Positions 36,203 through 42,118 of a stretch of DNA of 42,118 nucleotides are shown one piece after another; positions within the stretch are counted from its first letter, which is position 1; the number at the start of each line of letters is the position of its first letter. Both the position numbers and the translations under genes were made by a program. The stretch covers positions 1 to 42,118 of the forward strand of contig DROJ01000092.1 in the NCBI GenBank assembly GCA_011321935.1, read 5' to 3'. The notes beneath the pieces are model-generated. The model did not search any database. It had not been told where the DNA came from and worked only from the letters and a program-made list of their open reading frames with translations. The DNA comes from Bacteroidota bacterium. Its GTDB lineage: Bacteria > Bacteroidota > Bacteroidia > Chitinophagales > Saprospiraceae.

Positions 36203-37135
36203 TTAAACGCCCAAATAGCCAAACAAAATCTCCATTGCCCTTTCGCTCGCCCTCCTCACCGCATCCACGGTATTCGAGCCATTGTGAGTGCCAAATATAC
36301 AACGTTCAAAACTCCTCAGCGGTGAGTCCATCGGCAAAGGTTCATTTTCAAAAACATCCAAAGCCGCTGAATACACTTTCCCCGATTTCAATGCCGCAAC
36401 GAGGGCGCTTTCGTCAATGATCGGCCCACGCGAAACATTGACGATGCGCACGCCGTCCATCATTGCCGAGATGCTCTCCCTGTTTATCATCTGCTTGGTG
36501 GCCGGCGTCAGCGAACAGGTAACAACCACAAAATCAGCGTCTTCCAGTTTCTCAGGAAATTCAATAAAACGGTAGCGTTCCCGGTCGGCATCCGTGGTCA
36601 TCGCAAAGGGGTCATAAACATTGATGCCCATTTTAAAAGCCCGGAGCATCCTCGCCGTTGACCTGCCGATGTCGCCAAAGCCGATCAGCGCCACCGTCCT
36701 GTTTTGCAGGGAAATGCCCGCGGGTTTGGGCCACTCCCCTTTTTTCACGCCATTGTGGACGGAAAAGGTTTCCCTCGCCAGGCCGATCACATAATGCGCA
36801 GCCAGTGCGCCTACTTCTTCGCCGAACATCAGTGGGGTATTGGAAATGGGGATGCCCAGTTTTTTGCAGGCCGCAAAGTCAACATTGTCCACCCCGACGC
36901 CCCATTTTACGGCCGCTTTCAGCTTGCCTTTTTTGCCTGCGGCAAATACGGTTTCAGTGGCGGGGTCGTCGCCGATGATCCAACCGTCCACTTGCGGAAC
37001 GAGGTCAACGAGTTCTTCAACGGAAAGGGTCTGCACCACGTTTGGGGCGATCAGTTCAATGCCTTTTTTTTCAAAAACAGGGCGGAATTCGTCAATCAAG
37101 CGGAGCATTGGGGGGCAGGTAACCAGTATTTTCAT
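36203..37135 (-). CDS. D-isomer-specific 2-hydroxyacid dehydrogenase (phosphoglycerate dehydrogenase-like)
   Basis: ALIGFGDIGRSTARMLRAFKMGINVYDPF; VRIVNVSRGPIIDESALVAALKSGKVYSAALDVFENEP; start at MKILVTCPP. Confidence 0.9.
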   Translation of the reverse strand: MKILVTCPPMLRLIDEFRPVFEKKGIELIAPNVVQTLSVEELVDLVPQVDGWIIGDDPATETVFAAGKKGKLKAAVKWGVGVDNVDFAACKKLGIPISNTPLMFGEEVGALAAHYVIGLARETFSVHNGVKKGEWPKPAGISLQNRTVALIGFGDIGRSTARMLRAFKMGINVYDPFAMTTDADRERYRFIEFPEKLEDADFVVVTCSLTPATKQMINRESISAMMDGVRIVNVSRGPIIDESALVAALKSGKVYSAALDVFENEPLPMDSPLRSFERCIFGTHNGSNTVDAVRRASERAMEILFGYLGV

Positions 37136-37317
37136 TGAAAAATATTTTTTGTGAATGTAGTCTCCCCCTCTTTTTTTCACCAAACGAAACCAGGGGGAAG
37201 GCTGTGCAATAATCCATTTATTACAAGAGTTTTTTCACTAAGTTGCAAAAAAACGGCATAAACACCTGATTATAGTAAAGTTTTAGCAAAATTTGCGCAG
37301 CAGACCATCGGCTTTCC

Positions 37318-40300
37318 ATGAAGACTTTATTTACGACACTTCTATTAACACTTGCCTTTATCCATGCCCGCGCACAGGAAAGCGATGCCTTTTTGGTGAA
37401 AAACTTCTTGATTACATCTGACAGCTTCGCAAACGTTGCTGAATACAAATCGGCCATCCTTTACCAAAAACGGGCGCTGAACCTGCTGCAGACCCAAACG
37501 CCCGTCCCCTACCCCAAACTCGTCAGCGTCTATCGGTCCATCGGTTTTTATTACCGGTTATGGGGCAAGTTTTCCGAAAGTTTGTTTTATCAAAAAAAGG
37601 CCGTCCAGATAGCGGAGTCCAAACTCGATAAAAACCATATCGAACTGGCAAAGGCATACAACAGCTACGGCAGTTATTTCAACGGCATCGGCCAGTACAA
37701 CAAGTCATTTGAGTATTTCAACAAAGCACTGCAGATCAGCCTCAAAGCCAAGCTGCCGACCGTGGGCGACTATTATAACAACGTCGGCATTGCCCAGCAA
37801 AACCTCGGCAACCTGGATGCCTCCCTGAAAACTTATCAAAAGTCACTCGACTACAACCGCTCAAAATACGGCATTTACAGCAGCAAGGCCGCTGACAATT
37901 TCGAGAACATGGGAACGGTGTTTTTTAAACTCGGGCGATACGATGATGCCATCGTGTATTTGGATACTACAGAAATAATATTGGACAGTATTTATGAGCA
38001 AGGCTCTCCTTATTTTGCTTCTTTGTACAACAATTTAGGGGCCGTATATACCACCAAAGGTGACCACCGTAAAGCCTTGAAATATTTGGAGGAGGGGCTG
38101 AAATTATACGAAAGATATTTAGGCAGCGAGCATCCTGACGTAGCGAATATTTATGCCAACACTGGGCTCCTTTTGCAGGACAGGGGCGAACTCGACAAGG
38201 CATTGGCATATTTGCACAAGGCGCAATCTATCCGTGAAATGAATTTTGGAAAAGACAACCCGCAAGTCGCACGCACCCATCTATACCTCGGCAACTGTTA
38301 CCTCGAAAAAAATATTTTTGACAAGGCTTTTGAGCATTTGAATACTGGCCTGGCCACTTATACAAAATTAAATTCGAGGGTTGACCCAGGCAGCATCGCC
38401 CACGCCAGGAACGAACTCGGCCTATATTATGAAAAAATAAAAAACTATAAAGAGGCCCTCAAACAATATAACAAAGCACTGGAAATAAACAGTAAAAAAC
38501 TGGAACTCAACGACCCCGACGTGGCCAATTCTTATGCAAGGATCGGAAAGATATATTTGGAACAAAAAAAATACGAAGAAGCAAATTCTTTTTTCTCAAA
38601 AGCATTAAAAATAAGGATAAAAGCTTTTGGTAAAAAGCATACCGACGTGGCCGACGCCTACCGCCTGCTTGCCCTTTCATGCCCTGAGGACGAGGCTTGT
38701 TTTTCGGAATATATTGACGCTGCTTTTGCTTCTATCAATTATAAAAACGGCAACAATTTCGAGTCCGTATTCTCGCCCATTGGTTTGTTAAATATTTTTC
38801 AGGCAGAAGGAAGTTTGAATTATGGTTTTTATAAAAAAACAAAAAAAGATATTTATTTAGAAAAAGCAGACCATATATACAGCAATGCAATTGAGTTGAT
38901 AAGTTTTATAAAAACGTCATTGGAGCAGCCGGGTTCGAGGCTCGCTTTGCAGGACAATTATTATTTGATATACGAAGAGGCCATCCTTGTAAAACATAAA
39001 TTAAAAGAATTAAACAACGATATAAAATATTGGAAAGAAGCATTTGCAATTGCCGAAAAAAGCAATGCCATATTATTGATAGAAGCGGTGCAAACCATTG
39101 ATGCGGAGCGCTTTGCAGGCATACCCGACAGTCTTGTGGAAATAGAACAACAATTAAAAGTTGACCTTTCTTTTTTGGAAAAACAACGGTTTGAGGAAGA
39201 AATTAAACCTGCCGGAAGCGACCAAAAAATATTAAAAGAAATAAACGACCGAATATTGGAACTCCACTCCCGGCAGCACGAACTTATTTCTTATTTCAAA
39301 AAAAACCACGAAGAGTATTTTAAATTAAAATACGATCCCAAGATTGTTTCCATAAAAAAAATACAAACCAATCTGCTGCGCCCCGACCAGACCATGCTCG
39401 CCTATTTTGTCGGCGAAAATAATCTGTTTGCATTTGTTATTTCAAAAAACAATTTTGAAGTGGTGCAAATCAAAAAAGATTTCCCGCTGGAAATATGGGT
39501 GGAAGAATTTCGGAACAGTATATATCGGTTTAACCCCGCTGATAATAGCCTCGTTTATCTAAACCAAAAACTGGCGAATATCGGATATGAATTATATCAA
39601 TTAATATTCGAACCCGTCGAAAAATCAATTTCCACCGATGCGCTCATTATCGTCCCGGGCGGGGTTTTAGGCTACCTGCCTTTCGATGCCCTTTTGGCCA
39701 GCCCGACCGAAAATTACAATGATTTCGACAACCTCGATTATCTGATCAATAAATATAAAATCAGTTATAGTTACTCCGCCACCTTATTGGAAGAAATGAA
39801 AAAAGGCAAAAGGAAAAGCAGCCCGCTCATTGCTTTTGCCCCCGCCTATTTTGGCGACACCTTAAATGTAAACCGCAGCAACAACCCGTGGCGGGCGGTA
39901 CTTGGGCAATTGAGGTTCAATGCGCAAGAGGCCATCAAAATACACGAAATAATGGGCGGCGAACTATACCTCGACAGCATGGCCACCGAGGCCAAGTTCA
40001 TGGAGCGGGCGCCTTATGCGGGCATCCTCCACCTCGCCACCCACGGCAAGGCCAACGACCGCCACGGCGAATATTCTTACCTCGCCTTTTACCAATTTCA
40101 GGACAGTATAGAAAACGAACTGCTCTTTGTGAAAAACCTCTACAATATGCACATCCCGGCATCGCTCGTGGTTTTGAGCGCCTGCGAAACGGGCATCGGC
40201 GAACTGCAGCGCGGGGAGGGGATCGTCAGCCTGTCGAGGGGCTTTTCTTATGCCGGGGCGGCCAGCATCGTCACTACCCAATGGAGCATTGACGACAATG

Positions 40301-40569
40301 CCTCCGCCACTATCATGGTCAGTTTTTATAAAAACCTAAAAAACGGGCAAACAAAAGACGTGGCATTGAGGAATGCAAAACTGGCCTACATCAAAGCCAA
40401 CAAAGGAAACAATAGGACGCACCCGCTGTTCTGGGCGGCCTTTGTTCCGGTCGGGAATATGGATGCTTTGGAGATGGGGTGGCCGTGGTGGGTGTGGACA
40501 TTGATTGGTATAACTGTCTTCGGAGTGCTTTGGTTTTTGAAAAATAGGTCTGTTTCCCGTCGAAAATAG
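37318..40569 (+). CDS. TPR-CHAT domain protein with N-terminal signal peptide and C-terminal TM helix
   Basis: Signal peptide MKTLFTTLLLTLAFIHARAQ; many TPRs; CHAT motifs ILHLATHGKAND and LVVLSACETGIGELQRGEGIVSLSRGFSYAGAASIVTTQW; WPWWVWTLIGITVFGVLWFLKNR. Confidence 0.93.
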   Translation: MKTLFTTLLLTLAFIHARAQESDAFLVKNFLITSDSFANVAEYKSAILYQKRALNLLQTQTPVPYPKLVSVYRSIGFYYRLWGKFSESLFYQKKAVQIAESKLDKNHIELAKAYNSYGSYFNGIGQYNKSFEYFNKALQISLKAKLPTVGDYYNNVGIAQQNLGNLDASLKTYQKSLDYNRSKYGIYSSKAADNFENMGTVFFKLGRYDDAIVYLDTTEIILDSIYEQGSPYFASLYNNLGAVYTTKGDHRKALKYLEEGLKLYERYLGSEHPDVANIYANTGLLLQDRGELDKALAYLHKAQSIREMNFGKDNPQVARTHLYLGNCYLEKNIFDKAFEHLNTGLATYTKLNSRVDPGSIAHARNELGLYYEKIKNYKEALKQYNKALEINSKKLELNDPDVANSYARIGKIYLEQKKYEEANSFFSKALKIRIKAFGKKHTDVADAYRLLALSCPEDEACFSEYIDAAFASINYKNGNNFESVFSPIGLLNIFQAEGSLNYGFYKKTKKDIYLEKADHIYSNAIELISFIKTSLEQPGSRLALQDNYYLIYEEAILVKHKLKELNNDIKYWKEAFAIAEKSNAILLIEAVQTIDAERFAGIPDSLVEIEQQLKVDLSFLEKQRFEEEIKPAGSDQKILKEINDRILELHSRQHELISYFKKNHEEYFKLKYDPKIVSIKKIQTNLLRPDQTMLAYFVGENNLFAFVISKNNFEVVQIKKDFPLEIWVEEFRNSIYRFNPADNSLVYLNQKLANIGYELYQLIFEPVEKSISTDALIIVPGGVLGYLPFDALLASPTENYNDFDNLDYLINKYKISYSYSATLLEEMKKGKRKSSPLIAFAPAYFGDTLNVNRSNNPWRAVLGQLRFNAQEAIKIHEIMGGELYLDSMATEAKFMERAPYAGILHLATHGKANDRHGEYSYLAFYQFQDSIENELLFVKNLYNMHIPASLVVLSACETGIGELQRGEGIVSLSRGFSYAGAASIVTTQWSIDDNASATIMVSFYKNLKNGQTKDVALRNAKLAYIKANKGNNRTHPLFWAAFVPVGNMDALEMGWPWWVWTLIGITVFGVLWFLKNRSVSRRK

Positions 40570-40580
40570 GTTTCCCGCGA

Positions 40581-40783
40581 GTCAGTCTTCAGTCTTCAGT
40601 CGGTCAGTCCACAGTCTTCAGTCTGACCGGAATCCTATTTTGGTATTTGTGGGTAAACCTCCAAATGCTAAAGCAGGACTCCACAAAGACTGAAGACTGT
40701 GGACTGACCGACTGAAGACTGAAGACTGTGGACTGACCGACTGAAGACTGAAGACTGTGGACTGACCGACTGAAGACTGAAGA
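40581..40783. repeat. Inverted arrays of 29-bp unit (gactgaagactgaagactgtggactgacc)
   Basis: Right arm ~3.3 tandem units (40688-40783); left arm reverse complement gtcagtcttcagtcttcagtcggtcagtccacagtcttcagtctgacc (40581-40628). Confidence 0.92.
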
Positions 40784-40784
40784 C

Positions 40785-41990
40785 TCACCCCTTAATCGCC
40801 TCGATCCCCGGCAGCTCCTTCCCTTCCAGCATTTCCAGCATTGCGCCGCCGCCCGTGGAAACAAAACTCACCTCATCCGACAAGCCCATTTGGTTCACTG
40901 CGGCCACGCTGTCGCCGCCGCCCACCAAGGAGAATGCGCCGCCCTGTTGGGTCGCATTGGCCACGGCCTTGGCGATGGCTTTGGTGCCATTGGCAAAATT
41001 GGGCATTTCAAAAACGCCCATCGGCCCGTTCCAAACGATGGTGGAAGAAGTGCGGATCACATCGGCAAATTTTTCGATGGCCTTCGGGCCGATGTCGAGG
41101 CCCATGTAGCCGTCGGGGATTTTGTTGCTGGGGGTCGTTTTTCGGTCGGCGTTGTTGTCGAAATTATCGGCGGCCACGCTGTCTTCGGGGAGGAATATTT
41201 TCACACCTTTCTTTTTTGCCTTTTCGAGGAGTTTCCTGGCCAGTTCCAGTTTGTCATTTTCCACCAAAGAATTGCCGATTTGGCCGCCCTGCGCTTTCAC
41301 GAAAGTATAGGCCATGCCGCCACCAACGATGATGTTGTCCACCAAGTCCATGAATCGTTCGAGCAGCATTATTTTATCCGAAACCTTTGCGCCGCCCGTG
41401 ATGGCAGTGAAAGGGCGCACCGGGTTGTCGAGTACTTTTTGGGCATTTTTGATTTCATTTTCCATCAAAAAACCGAACGTGCGGTCGGCCGGTTTGAAAA
41501 ATTTAGCGACGACGGTAGTGGAGGCATGGGCGCGGTGGGCAGTGCCAAAAGCATCGTTCACGAACACATCGGCGAGCTCGGCCAATTGTTTGGCGAAGCC
41601 TTCATCCCCTGCGGCCTCTTCTTTTTGAAAACGGGTGTTTTCCAATAAAAGCACCTCGCCGGGTTTTAGCGAAGCGGCCATTTTAGAAGCCGTCGGGCCG
41701 ACTGTTTCAGGGGAAAATTTCACCTTCGTTTTCAATACTTTGGACAGGTGGCCGACCAAGTGCCGCAGCGTGAATTTTTCCGTATCAATGCTGCCGTCCT
41801 CTTTCCGTTTTTTTTGCGGCCTGCCGAGGTGCGACATCAAAATTACCGCGCCTTTTTCTTTCAAAATATGCTGGATAGTGGGCAGTGCGTTTTTGATGCG
41901 GGTGTCGTCGCTGATGTGGTAGTTTTTGTCGAGCGGCACGTTGAAATCTACGCGGACGAGGGCTTTTTTGTTTTTGAAATTGATGGTCAT
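40785..41990 (-). CDS. pgk: Phosphoglycerate kinase
   Basis: ALVRVDFNVPLDKNYHISDDTRIKNALPTIQHIL...ILMSHLGRP...GGAKVSDKI...WNGPMGVFEMPNFANGT...STGGGAMLEMLEGKELPGIEAI. Confidence 0.97.
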   Translation of the reverse strand: MTINFKNKKALVRVDFNVPLDKNYHISDDTRIKNALPTIQHILKEKGAVILMSHLGRPQKKRKEDGSIDTEKFTLRHLVGHLSKVLKTKVKFSPETVGPTASKMAASLKPGEVLLLENTRFQKEEAAGDEGFAKQLAELADVFVNDAFGTAHRAHASTTVVAKFFKPADRTFGFLMENEIKNAQKVLDNPVRPFTAITGGAKVSDKIMLLERFMDLVDNIIVGGGMAYTFVKAQGGQIGNSLVENDKLELARKLLEKAKKKGVKIFLPEDSVAADNFDNNADRKTTPSNKIPDGYMGLDIGPKAIEKFADVIRTSSTIVWNGPMGVFEMPNFANGTKAIAKAVANATQQGGAFSLVGGGDSVAAVNQMGLSDEVSFVSTGGGAMLEMLEGKELPGIEAIKG

Positions 41991-41992
41991 TT

Positions 41993-42118
41993 TATTAAAA
42001 ATTTTGGCAGCAATCTCACCCGCCGTCTCCGTGCCCTTCCGAAAGAGGGGGAATTAATTCCCCCTCTTTCGGAAGGGCACGGAGACGGCGGGTGAGATTG
42101 CTGCCAAAATTTTTAATA
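41993..42118. repeat. 126-bp perfect palindrome reaching the window end (GTCTCCGTGCCCTTCC family core)
   Basis: Symmetric about 42055/42056: tattaaaaattttggcagcaatctcacccgccgtctccgtgcccttccgaaagagggggaatt | reverse complement. Confidence 0.95.

Noticed and set aside
37318-40569. Type III-E CRISPR-associated TPR-CHAT (Craspase) partner
   Set aside because: Protein has a signal peptide and TM anchor, and no gRAMP/Cas gene or CRISPR array is present.
40688-40783. Possible CRISPR array (29-bp repeats)
   Set aside because: Units are contiguous with no spacers, and a reverse-complement array lies nearby; no cas genes in the window.

Overview
42,118-bp Bacteroidota-type chromosomal window, Saprospiraceae-like by my reading (T9SS C-terminal domain, SprB repeats, BT_3928/DUF4159/DUF2795 families, TAnnTTTG-type promoter boxes). 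Taxonomy is inference; I ran no search. Coding content is mostly core and envelope genes: tRNA-Leu, hscB, rseP, rsmE, DUF4159, yidD, DoxX-like, nusB, OmpA/TSP3, M23 peptidase, TPMT-like methyltransferase, LysM protein, rfbB, UDP-glucuronate decarboxylase-like SDR, an Rpn/transposase_31 nuclease, a 1.6k-aa SprB/SdrD-B T9SS protein, coaE, DUF2795, pbpC, a soluble TPR-LytS histidine kinase, a LytTR response regulator, an SDR, a 2-hydroxyacid dehydrogenase, a TPR-CHAT protein and pgk. The unusual content is intergenic. (1) Next to the TPR-kinase/LytTR pair, three paralogous ~85-bp units each have a conserved 5' block, a hairpin and a T-tract on the - strand. Two of them are preceded by LytTR-type direct repeats spaced exactly 21 bp. 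A small Gly-Gly peptide ORF with its own apparent promoter and terminator lies between kinase and regulator. Together these could form an undescribed peptide/LytTR/sRNA circuit. (2) The window has a very dense set of palindromic elements. They include a three-copy family with conserved GTAACTAYTTACC ends and nested inner palindromes, a ~106-bp MITE-like repeat in three copies (two flanking a small orphan ORF), a 'GTCTCCGTGCCCTTCC...GGGGGAATT' palindrome family next to the Rpn nuclease and at the window end, and mirrored short-motif arrays.
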